Made by a program: the position numbers and the translations under genes. This document shows positions 1 to 5,155 of a stretch of DNA of 5,244 nucleotides, in pieces. The stretch is from a bacterium (GTDB lineage Bacteria > Electryoneota > RPQS01), in contig JAHIZR010000033.1 in assembly GCA_018814465.1 (NCBI GenBank), positions 1 through 5,244 on the forward strand, given 5' to 3'. The notes under the pieces are model-generated. The model was not told the DNA's origin and did no database searches. It saw nothing but the letters and a program-made list of their open reading frames with translations. Position 1 is the first letter of the stretch. Each line of letters begins with the position of its first letter.

Positions 1-1072
1 CCCACAAATCCAAATCCAGTGCATGACCGCTGTTCCAGAAAAGATTCACTTGTATTTCCGGCACCGTCTGCGCGCAGCTTTCGTTGCTGTCCACGACACA
101 GTACAACAACGAATGAACATGACGCCCCTGCGCTCCCGGATAAAATGAAAGAGTATCGCTTAACCAGACTCTATTACCTCCCGGAACACAACAGCGCAAT
201 CGAAAGTAAGGATGCAGCGGCAGCGGATCTGGCAGATAAAATATCGTCCGAAATCCGCCGGGTATTCCCCATTCCGAACCATTCAGCAAAGCAGTCGTCG
301 CGATCTGATCTTCTTCTGCAATGCCTGCTGCGTCCGCATCGTGCCAAAGTTCAATCACGGTACCGTCCGGCAGAGGAAGTCCCGTGTCGCATTGATCCAG
401 CATCGGAAGATTGAGATTATACAACTCCGCCGTATTCGGCGATGTTATTCTGTTTTCCACCGTTGCGATGACTACACGTGAACTGTCTTCACAGACTACA
501 TAGAGTTCGTATTCGTACCAAGTATAAAGAACAACATTGGTATCGACTATCGAATAATCAGCCCCTTCCCCGGAGTCCGCTTCGGCAGTGACCGAGTACA
601 TAACTCCCGGCGAGCCCGGTTGCCGTTCGATTTCAAACCGCACGATCTCCCACTCGAAAGATGTCCGCCAGGAAACCTCTATTTGCCCCTGCTCATTGTT
701 GGCTGCTGCATCATAACCTAATAATTCCACATAGCAGCCGTCTCCGGTGGGCATCGCATAGGCTTCACCCAGAAACTGGTAGTCCCCATTGAATGCAACG
801 GCAAACAGCGTGTATGCGTACGGATTCCATCCCTCCAGGCCTTGATGAAGATATTCATACGCGGCGCCCTCCGCGGAGTTCATCGCGGCGATTTCCGCGC
901 TGAAACCTAAATCACCCCCCAAAAGAAAGTAATCACAGTCCGCCTCCGAAGCCGTTTCCCATCGCAGCAACACCTGTTCAAATCCCGGGATCGCTTCAAA
1001 AAATTCGAGATCAACATCCGCCCAAGCCGGTATCGTTGAAACTAAGATCGCCAAGCCCAACACGAATCGCAT
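1..1072 (-). CDS. Secreted modular protein with fibronectin-III-like repeats (3' end outside window)
   Basis: An uninterrupted frame of 357 codons starts at ATG 1072-1070 and runs off the left edge. GGAGG lies five bases upstream, which fixes the start. Residues 1-18 (MRFVLGLAILVSTIPAWA) look like a Sec signal peptide cleaved before D19. Two beta-rich modules follow, at about residues 20-108 and 114-208. Each has a strand with a conserved Trp (LLRWETASEAD near 35-45, IEVSWRTSFEWE near 131-141) and a Tyr-rich late strand (YAYTLFAVA, WYEYELYVV), as in fibronectin III folds. A third region, about 217-300, contains LPDGTVIELWHDADAAG; its D245/D247/G250 spacing recalls a calcium-binding loop. The protein is probably exported and extracellular or surface-attached. 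No catalytic domain is visible, and any C-terminal sorting or anchor signal lies outside the window. The modular secreted nature is clear; the exact role is unknown. Confidence 0.85.
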   Translation of the reverse strand, partial: MRFVLGLAILVSTIPAWADVDLEFFEAIPGFEQVLLRWETASEADCDYFLLGGDLGFSAEIAAMNSAEGAAYEYLHQGLEGWNPYAYTLFAVAFNGDYQFLGEAYAMPTGDGCYVELLGYDAAANNEQGQIEVSWRTSFEWEIVRFEIERQPGSPGVMYSVTAEADSGEGADYSIVDTNVVLYTWYEYELYVVCEDSSRVVIATVENRITSPNTAELYNLNLPMLDQCDTGLPLPDGTVIELWHDADAAGIAEEDQIATTALLNGSEWGIPGGFRTIFYLPDPLPLHPYFRLRCCVPGGNRVWLSDTLSFYPGAQGRHVHSLLYCVVDSNESCAQTVPEIQVNLFWNSGHALDLDLW

Positions 1073-1077
1073 GCTCG

Positions 1078-1082
1078 CCTCC
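1078..1082 (-). promoter_or_regulatory. Shine-Dalgarno site GGAGG of the secreted protein gene
   Basis: The minus strand reads GGAGG, then five bases (CGAGC), then ATG. This is the strongest ribosome binding site in the window and supports the start at 1072. Several plus-strand genes here have no comparable site. Confidence 0.75.
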
Positions 1083-1111
1083 GCACTAAGGAATTTGTCA
1101 ATGCCCTTTGT

Positions 1112-1140
1112 CTTATAGTTCTGTCCCGAGCCGTTATCGA
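1112..1140 (-). promoter_or_regulatory. Candidate sigma-70-type promoter for the secreted protein gene
   Basis: The minus strand has TCGATA (1140-1135, four of six matches to TTGACA), a 17-base spacer and TATAAG (1117-1112, five of six matches to TATAAT). Transcription would start near 1105, giving a leader of roughly 33 bases before the ATG at 1072. Position and spacing fit, but this is a by-eye motif match in a moderately AT-rich region. Confidence 0.35.
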
Positions 1141-1242
1141 AATCAAAGGCTTCAAAACCTTCCATCTAAAGGTAAGAGGACAGCCCTAAAAGTGCAAGCG
1201 GATTCAAAGATTTACTACATAATTAAAGCTATATATATCAAC

Positions 1243-1269
1243 ATATTGCAATATTTGCGAGCAAATTGC
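1243..1269. repeat. Overlapping AT-rich palindromes, possible operator
   Basis: ATATTGCAATAT at 1243-1254 is a perfect 12-bp palindrome. It overlaps ATTTGC-GA-GCAAAT at 1253-1266. GCAA and TTTGC at 1248-1258 (with two unpaired bases, TA) are complementary to GCAAATTGC at 1261-1269. The centre has only two bases, so an RNA hairpin with full pairing is unlikely; a dimeric DNA-binding protein site between two divergent genes is more plausible. No specific regulator can be named. Confidence 0.35.
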
Positions 1270-1286
1270 GCCAGCCTCTCTTGGAT

Positions 1287-1295
1287 TTATCCACA
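1287..1295 (+). promoter_or_regulatory. Perfect DnaA-box 9-mer (TTATCCACA)
   Basis: TTATCCACA matches the consensus DnaA box TTATNCACA exactly. It lies in the AT-rich part of the divergent intergenic region. I found only one copy in this gap and no dnaA or dnaN gene nearby, so this is not evidence of a replication origin. It could be a regulatory or titration site for DnaA, or a chance match. Confidence 0.3.
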
Positions 1296-1315
1296 ATTTC
1301 CAAATAAACAAACTA

Positions 1316-1344
1316 TTGACTTCTAAGGTGGATTCCCTTAATTT
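1316..1344 (+). promoter_or_regulatory. Candidate promoter for the methyltransferase cluster
   Basis: TTGACT at 1316-1321 (five of six matches to the -35 consensus), a 17-base spacer, then TAATTT at 1339-1344 (three of six matches to the -10). Transcription would begin near 1351, about 37 bases before the GTG start at 1388. The -10 element is weak, so this is tentative. Confidence 0.3.
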
Positions 1345-1387
1345 GTAAGCTGGTGGAATCTAATCCGCAATCCGTTTTCTATATCAC

Positions 1388-2251
1388 GTGACCTCCCCAA
1401 TCAGCCACCCGCCGGAATCCGTTTCCGCTCTTCCCCCGCACCAGACCAATCAGCAATGGTGGGATGAAGTCACTCCCGTCCACCTGCGGAGTGACTTCTA
1501 CGACGTCGCGAGTTTCCTGAATGGGGAATGCCGGCTCGACTCGCTGGAACTGACTGGATTAGGACCGCTTCCCGGTAAATCCGTCCTGCATCTTCAATGT
1601 CACTTCGGCATGTCGACGATCGAGCTGGTTCGGCAGGGGGCGGCGCGCGCGGTCGGGGTGGATTTTTCTCCGGTCGCGATTACAGCCGCCCGCGATCTGG
1701 CTGAGCAAACCGGAACCGCCGACTGCGTCTCCTTCATCTGTTGCGATGTGCTGGAACTGGAGCGGCATCTGGACGAACGCTTCGATATCGTCTTTGCCAG
1801 TTACGGCGTGCTTACATGGATTTCAGACTTGGCGCGCTGGGCAAAGGTTGCGGCGCGCTTCCTGAAGCCGGGAGGGTGCTTCTTTCTGGCTGAGATTCAT
1901 CCGACCTCCATGCTCTTTGACAATGACAAGGAAGAGCGCGTTGTCAAGTACGGCTACTTTCACGATCCGGCGGGCCTGCAATTGGGCGATGATCCCGACT
2001 ATTCCGATCCCAGCTTCAAGCCGACGACCTCCACCCGCGAGTGGCAATGGTCGCTGGCGGATATCTTTCAAGCGCTGACGTTCGCGGGACTGACGATCAC
2101 GGAGTTCAAGGAGTATCCCTATTCCTGTTACGCTCAGTTCCCGAACCTGACCCAATGGAGTGACGGCTTCTACCATCCGCCCGCCGACCAGCCAAAGGTG
2201 CCGCTGCTGTTCTCGATTAGGGCGAAAGCGATACTGAAAGGGAAGCAATGA
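1388..2251 (+). CDS. Class I SAM-dependent methyltransferase
   Basis: This 287-residue protein has a Rossmann-type methyltransferase core. Motif I is VLHLQCHFG (residues 66-74), followed by the acidic strand-2 end GVDFS (90-94), motif II FDIVFASYG (132-140) and LKPGGCFFLAEIHP (159-172). The N-terminal WWDEVTPVHLRSDFYDV and the LQCHFG form of motif I are typical of a bacterial family of small-molecule-type methyltransferases of about 260-280 residues, so the gene looks complete. The substrate is unknown; the enzyme should be cytosolic. The start is GTG at 1388, the only conventional start between the in-frame stop at 1361 and the conserved region, and no Shine-Dalgarno is visible. Its TGA overlaps the next gene's ATG. 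Third positions are strongly GC-biased, unlike the next gene. Confidence 0.88.
   Translation: MTSPISHPPESVSALPPHQTNQQWWDEVTPVHLRSDFYDVASFLNGECRLDSLELTGLGPLPGKSVLHLQCHFGMSTIELVRQGAARAVGVDFSPVAITAARDLAEQTGTADCVSFICCDVLELERHLDERFDIVFASYGVLTWISDLARWAKVAARFLKPGGCFFLAEIHPTSMLFDNDKEERVVKYGYFHDPAGLQLGDDPDYSDPSFKPTTSTREWQWSLADIFQALTFAGLTITEFKEYPYSCYAQFPNLTQWSDGFYHPPADQPKVPLLFSIRAKAILKGKQ
2238..2243 (+). promoter_or_regulatory. Shine-Dalgarno site for the gene at 2248
   Basis: AAGGGA lies inside the last codons of the methyltransferase gene, four bases before the ATG at 2248. With the ATGA stop/start overlap it supports both the start choice and translational coupling to the upstream gene. Confidence 0.6.
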
Positions 2252-3021
2252 TCGATAGTGAAGTGAATTTTGCTGAGTTTTTGGGACGAGAGGAACAGAA
2301 CCTCGTTGTTTCATTTCTTAATCTTCGTATTGAGTACGAGTTGTTCAAGCGACTTGACGATTTGTATCAATCCCCATTAAGTAGAATGAATAATATACTG
2401 AGCAAGGATGAATGGATTATTCATTTATTGTATAGATTCTCACATTTTCAATTGTACTTCTCAATCGCTTCTTTTTTTCGATGCCATCTAACGGACGCGA
2501 TGGGATCGGCAAGGAAGGCGATTGATGCGTCGTTTATTGTTTACTATCTCATGAATAATCCGGATGCAGTCGAACGCTACATACATATGGAAAGACACTA
2601 TGGGGAGTTTGCAAATCTTAAGAAGAACGAAATCAAGCCAAAGACAAAAGAATACCATCTTGCTGAACCGTTAGTGGTTATGCATGAGAATTTCAGTAAA
2701 TATGGCTCTCATGCTGATCCTGCAGGTGTCATTTCGTTACGGACAGCTATTGAGACTGATGCCACCGGATCGATTTCTAAGAGTAAATTTAATTACTTCC
2801 AACACTGGAATTCAATCGAGTTTCAGAAAGTTCAGTTTCTTCATCTTTTAAAGTGTTATTACCTGATCCTCGAAATTCTCAGGTTGTTTCTCGATAAGAA
2901 GATCAAGACTATTGATCCACATTGGGAAAAAAGTTATGAGACTTTCATGCCTGACTTGATGCGTATTGCTGAACCTTATCGTAGCTATTTCGAAAAATTG
3001 GATTCCGCCGAGCCGGGTTAA
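2248..3021 (+). CDS. Hypothetical AT-rich, mostly helical protein
   Basis: This 257-residue protein is not one I recognise with confidence. It appears almost wholly helical, with hydrophobic-amphipathic stretches at about residues 55-78 and 196-216 and no signal peptide. The middle contains SARKAIDASFIVYYLM (87-102) then a Tyr/Arg-rich helix ERYIHMERHYGEF (109-121), followed by MHENFSKYGSHADP (145-158). That order, a helix carrying an Arg and later an Ser/Tyr/His cluster, loosely recalls DUF5677-like or HEPN-like helical proteins; this is a guess, not an assignment. The ATG overlaps the methyltransferase stop by four bases and has its own AAGGGA site. Base composition is about 40% GC by eye with A/T-ending codons, against about 60% in the gene before it, which suggests transfer from another source. 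Downstream are 80 non-coding bases. Confidence 0.75.
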   Translation: MIDSEVNFAEFLGREEQNLVVSFLNLRIEYELFKRLDDLYQSPLSRMNNILSKDEWIIHLLYRFSHFQLYFSIASFFRCHLTDAMGSARKAIDASFIVYYLMNNPDAVERYIHMERHYGEFANLKKNEIKPKTKEYHLAEPLVVMHENFSKYGSHADPAGVISLRTAIETDATGSISKSKFNYFQHWNSIEFQKVQFLHLLKCYYLILEILRLFLDKKIKTIDPHWEKSYETFMPDLMRIAEPYRSYFEKLDSAEPG

Positions 3022-3101
3022 GCAGCGCAACCGTTTACATAGAAGGATGATTACCTGCTCGCGCAACCCGGCCGTAATTCCGTGCCATTACTAATGCGTT
3101 T

Positions 3102-3551
3102 ATGTCAACTAAAACCAAATCCCGCTTCTTCGTCACCATCCAACTGCTCTGCACGTTCGGGATTATGCTCTCGGGAGAGATAATCGTTACAGGGGTGGTC
3201 AACTGGATACTGTTTTCGATTAGCGGGCTGTTAGCGCTGTGGGCGTTCTCGATCAATAAGCCTCATAGCCGGCTGATCTTTCCCGAACCGCCGCCGGATT
3301 CCAGACTGTTAACTACCGGACCCTATCGTTTCATCCGGCATCCGATGTACAGCGCGCTCTTGCTTGCGACGCTGGTTTGGACTATCAACGACTTTTCATG
3401 GTTGCGCTTCATCGTCTGGCTGATTCTGCTCGCGAATGCCTGTTTTAAATTGACCTTCGAAGAGAAACTGCTCGCGGCGCGCTTCCCGGACTATTCCGAA
3501 TATATAACTAAAACCAAGCGGCTGATTCCGTTTGTCTTTACTCTCATCTAA
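3102..3551 (+). CDS. Membrane methyltransferase, isoprenylcysteine carboxyl methyltransferase (ICMT/PEMT-like) family
   Basis: This 149-residue integral membrane protein has hydrophobic segments at about residues 9-29, 32-50, 84-95 and 101-117. The family signature is clear: GPYRFIRHPMYSALLLATL (73-91), containing the R-H-P-x-Y core, then EEKLLAARFPDYSEYITKTK (120-139) with the paired Glu and the FPDYxxY block that help form the SAM site. Known relatives methylate lipids, prenylated cysteines or small hydrophobic substrates at the membrane; bacterial members of this size are mostly of unknown substrate. Length is normal for the short bacterial form. The start at ATG 3102 follows an in-frame stop at 3075, and no good Shine-Dalgarno is seen. 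The next gene starts 15 bases after the stop and is also a membrane protein, so the two are probably co-transcribed. Confidence 0.85.
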   Translation: MSTKTKSRFFVTIQLLCTFGIMLSGEIIVTGVVNWILFSISGLLALWAFSINKPHSRLIFPEPPPDSRLLTTGPYRFIRHPMYSALLLATLVWTINDFSWLRFIVWLILLANACFKLTFEEKLLAARFPDYSEYITKTKRLIPFVFTLI

Positions 3552-3566
3552 CTTTAGCGATCGACC

Positions 3567-4229
3567 TTGGGATTTCTACTCTGGTTCTTAAGCTTAGCTG
3601 CTGTTCTATTTATTCTGTTTTTCCCTGTCACCCGCGAGGGCTTCAAGGAGCTGACAACCGCCTACCCCTTTATCATGGGCGCTGTCAAGTTCGCGCTGTT
3701 AGGTTCGATGGGCGATATCCTGTCCCATCGCATTGCGTTGGGCAAGTGGAAACTGAAAAACACCGGACTCGTACAGAAAGCCTGCGTCTGGGCTTTCATC
3801 GGCGTCACCATTACCGCCGTCTTCCCGATTTTCACGGGCGGCACCGCTTACCTGTTCGAGCATGGCTATATCCAGCAGCCTTTCAGCGGATTCTATGCCG
3901 CGCTGCTGATTGCCTTTTTGACGTCGGTCTTCATGAACCTGACTTATGCTCCGGTACTGATGACTTTCCACAAGGTTACCGACACGGTCATCAGTAACGG
4001 CGGGCTTTTCCGGCGCTGGAGTCTGCGCCATGTCATGACCAATATCGACTGGTCCATCATGCTGCGGATTCCGCTCTTCGCGATTCTCTGGTTCTGGATT
4101 CCGGTCCAAACCATCACCTTTATGATGCCGCCGGTTTATCGGGTTGTCTTTGCTGCGCTCTTGGCAATCATCCTCGGCTTTATTTTGGGCTTTGCATCCA
4201 AGAAGTCGCTCCAAACCGCGCAGAGCTGA
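3567..4229 (+). CDS. Polytopic membrane protein resembling Mpv17/PMP22
   Basis: This 220-residue protein (TTG start) has hydrophobic segments near residues 3-20, 36-47, 70-90, 107-130, 165-180 and 190-210. Two regions match the pattern of the eukaryotic Mpv17/PMP22 family of mitochondrial and peroxisomal inner-type membrane proteins: YPFIMGAVKFALLGSMGD (33-50), like the N-terminal 'P...G.L...GD' helix, and WFWIPVQTITFMMPPVYRVV (175-194), like the family's 'W-P-x-x-Q-x-I-N-F-x-x-V-P-x-x-Y-R' signature. Conserved positions include G49/D50, W177, P179, Q181, F185, P189, Y191 and R192. Function in bacteria is unknown; a channel-like role is proposed for some eukaryotic members. The first ATG (residue 37) would remove the first helix and part of the first motif, so TTG 3567 is preferred, although it lacks a visible Shine-Dalgarno. 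The family link is my reading of the motif, not a search result. Confidence 0.75.
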   Translation: MGFLLWFLSLAAVLFILFFPVTREGFKELTTAYPFIMGAVKFALLGSMGDILSHRIALGKWKLKNTGLVQKACVWAFIGVTITAVFPIFTGGTAYLFEHGYIQQPFSGFYAALLIAFLTSVFMNLTYAPVLMTFHKVTDTVISNGGLFRRWSLRHVMTNIDWSIMLRIPLFAILWFWIPVQTITFMMPPVYRVVFAALLAIILGFILGFASKKSLQTAQS

Positions 4230-4268
4230 TTCGTTTCCCGGTTCCATAGGGGGTATAAGGGTAATGAT

Positions 4269-4369
4269 TGTCATTCCGGAAAACATCAAGTCTGCGCAGA
4301 TGTTTATCCGGAATCCCGAGTATCCGCCGAGCGGGGATTAAGGCTTTGCGGTTCCCCGCCGGAATGTCA
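4269..4369. repeat. Nested palindromic intergenic repeat (REP/MITE-like)
   Basis: The element is bounded by TGTCATTCCGG (4269-4279) and its near-perfect inverse CCGGAATGTCA (4359-4369), ten of eleven bases pairing. Inside, ATTCCGGAAAACATC (4273-4287) pairs with GATGTTTATCCGGAAT (4299-4314) with a single bulged base, and the loop side includes the perfect palindrome TCTGCGCAGA (4291-4300). A second internal hairpin pairs CCG-GCGGGGA (4327-4337, one bulged A) with TCCCCGCCGG (4353-4362). The layout resembles the widely dispersed bacterial GTCATTCC...GGAAT palindromes that are often mis-annotated as short 'VIPAKAGIQ' peptides; here one reading frame gives VIPENIKSAQ. Copy number elsewhere in the genome cannot be seen. 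Confidence 0.65.
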
Positions 4370-4377
4370 GCCGCCGA

Positions 4378-4397
4378 GGCGCCCGTCCCCGGGTGCC
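4378..4397. repeat. Short GC-rich hairpin after the palindromic repeat
   Basis: GGCGCCCG (4378-4385) pairs with CGGGTGCC (4390-4397), eight pairs with one G-T, around a four-base loop TCCC. No T-run follows, so it is not a standard intrinsic terminator for the upstream cluster. CCGGAAT recurs directly at 4397-4403, so this may be the outer part of the same repeat family. Confidence 0.45.
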
Positions 4398-4539
4398 CGG
4401 AATAAGGTCTCCAACACTCTTGACCTTGCTATATATTGCTTTGGCACATTATATGCACCATTATCAAAGATAGAAGTATCTTCTTTCTGTAGAAAAATAA
4501 GCAACTTAAATTAACGAAAGGCATTCTGCTTACCTTATT

Positions 4540-4989
4540 ATGAACGTGGCAACGGCGAAAGTCGCTGATCTCGACGCCCTTCTGGAACTCATTTTGGAGT
4601 ATCAGGAGGAGGGGGAAGAATACGAAGTCTGTCCCGAAGAAACTATCACAGACTACCTCAATGACATCCTGCAAGACAAGAGTCTTGGGACCGTCTTCAT
4701 CGGCCGGTCATCCAGCGGATCCCCCATCGGTTTCTGCATTGTCTATCTGATGCCCTCAACCTTTGAAGGCACCCGCAATCCAACCATCCTCGATCTGTTT
4801 GTCCGCCAAAACATGCGCGAAAAAGGTTTTGGCCGCCAACTCTTCGACCACTGCATCCGCTGGGCGAAAGAACAGAAATTCCCGCGCATCCTCTGTACCG
4901 TTCAGAATATGAACATGGCCGCGCAATACCTGTTCGAGCCCTACGAACCTGATTCATCCGGTTGGATTCAATACTCTGTTGATCTGTAA
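4540..4989 (+). CDS. GNAT-family N-acetyltransferase
   Basis: This 149-residue protein has normal length for a single GNAT domain. The N-terminal ATAKVADLDALLELILEYQ (4-22) is the usual first strand and helix. Motif A is ILDLFVRQNMREKGFGRQL (83-101), with the acetyl-CoA pyrophosphate loop R93-E-K-G-F-G98 matching the Q/R-x-x-G-x-G/A consensus. Motif B follows as AAQYLFEPYEPDSSGWIQYS (127-146), where the aromatic residue after the helix is in its usual place. It should transfer an acetyl group from acetyl-CoA to an amine in the cytosol; the acceptor is unknown. The start ATG 4540 is the first in frame after a stop at 4507. A GAAAGG site lies 18 bases upstream, farther than usual. It stands alone, with long gaps on both sides. 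Confidence 0.87.
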   Translation: MNVATAKVADLDALLELILEYQEEGEEYEVCPEETITDYLNDILQDKSLGTVFIGRSSSGSPIGFCIVYLMPSTFEGTRNPTILDLFVRQNMREKGFGRQLFDHCIRWAKEQKFPRILCTVQNMNMAAQYLFEPYEPDSSGWIQYSVDL

Positions 4990-5008
4990 TACCTGACCTG
5001 CGATCTTT

Positions 5009-5048
5009 GTCTCCACGTGCAGGGCGTGCAAATCCTGCACGTGGAGAC
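5009..5048. terminator. Perfect 15-bp hairpin downstream of the acetyltransferase gene
   Basis: GTCTCCACGTGCAGG (5009-5023) is followed by a ten-base loop (GCGTGCAAAT) and its exact reverse complement CCTGCACGTGGAGAC (5034-5048). It begins 20 bases after the acetyltransferase stop, so termination or 3'-end protection is the simplest role. No T-run follows on either strand, which is atypical for a Rho-independent terminator. The loop contains CGTGCA, which can pair alternatively with TGCACG (5036-5041) in the right arm. Confidence 0.5.
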
Positions 5049-5069
5049 CTGAGTTTCCTGCACTCTCAT

Positions 5070-5090
5070 TCCGGTCCTGCATGGGCCGGA
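5070..5090. repeat. Second, smaller hairpin
   Basis: TCCGGTCC (5070-5077) pairs with GGGCCGGA (5083-5090), eight pairs including one T-G, around the loop TGCAT. It lies 21 bases after the large hairpin and has no T-run. The sequence TCTCATTCCGG at its left flank (5064-5074) differs by one base from the end of the palindromic repeat at 4269. Confidence 0.45.
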
Positions 5091-5111
5091 GCGAAAGTTC
5101 GTGAAACATTT

Positions 5112-5128
5112 CTTATGCCCAACATAAG
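5112..5128. repeat. CTTATG/CATAAG inverted repeat upstream of the last gene
   Basis: CTTATG and CATAAG, perfect inverse arms of six bases, flank the five-base centre CCCAA. The site lies 27 bases before the ATG at 5156, where an operator or leader hairpin could act. It is short enough to be chance. Confidence 0.25.
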
Positions 5129-5155
5129 GCCTACTTCTCTAAAATTAGCATTCCG

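Larger units (their letters stand above)
1073..1387. other. Divergent intergenic region, AT-rich in its centre
   Basis: This 315-base stretch separates the minus-strand secreted protein gene from the plus-strand methyltransferase cluster, so it should hold promoters for both. It contains a TATAAG-type promoter for the minus strand and a TTGACT-type candidate for the plus strand. It also has an AT-rich core (about 1200-1320) with a 12-bp palindrome overlapping a second dyad, and a perfect DnaA-box 9-mer at 1287-1295. A 72-codon open frame at 1108-1326 was not accepted as a gene. No RNA gene was recognised. Confidence 0.7.
4230..4539. other. Intergenic region: palindromic repeat then AT-rich leader
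   Basis: This 310-base gap follows the membrane protein gene. Its first half (4269-4397) is dominated by nested inverted repeats listed separately. The second half (about 4404-4539) is AT-rich and should carry the promoter of the acetyltransferase gene. Several weak -35/-10 pairings are possible there (for example TTGCTA at 4426 with TATATG at 4450), none convincing enough to choose. No RNA gene or credible small gene was found; open frames crossing the repeat look like products of the palindrome. Confidence 0.6.

Noticed and set aside
19..481. Two overlapping plus-strand open frames at the left edge
   Set aside because: They are shadows of the minus-strand secreted-protein gene, which stays open for 357 codons with a signal peptide and a strong ribosome binding site.
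1200..1320. Possible replication origin from the DnaA box and AT-rich DNA
   Set aside because: Only one consensus box is seen and there is no dnaA, dnaN, gidA or partition gene in the window.
1108..1326. 72-codon plus-strand open frame in the divergent intergenic region
   Set aside because: It overlaps the candidate promoters, dyad and DnaA box, has no ribosome binding site and its translation resembles no family; AT-rich non-coding DNA explains it.
1453..1612. Methyltransferase motif I lacking the usual G-x-G-x-G
   Set aside because: The HLQCHFG version is, to my knowledge, normal for this bacterial subfamily, so it is not evidence of an inactive enzyme.
1823..2314. 163-codon minus-strand open frame
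   Set aside because: It is antisense to the methyltransferase, whose SAM motifs are clear; no family resemblance on the minus strand.
3699..4289. 196-codon minus-strand open frame
   Set aside because: It lies antisense over the Mpv17-like gene; the composition is rich in E, R, N and Q with no domain, as expected from the reverse of a membrane-protein gene.
4144..4341. 65-codon plus-strand frame ending in VIPENIKSAQ...PPSGD
   Set aside because: Its first part is out of frame within the Mpv17-like gene and its end is the translation of the palindromic repeat, a known source of false small proteins.
4269..4397. CRISPR array or riboswitch
   Set aside because: There are no regularly spaced direct repeats with unique spacers, and I recognise no riboswitch core; nested inverted symmetry with repeat-like ends fits a dispersed palindrome better.
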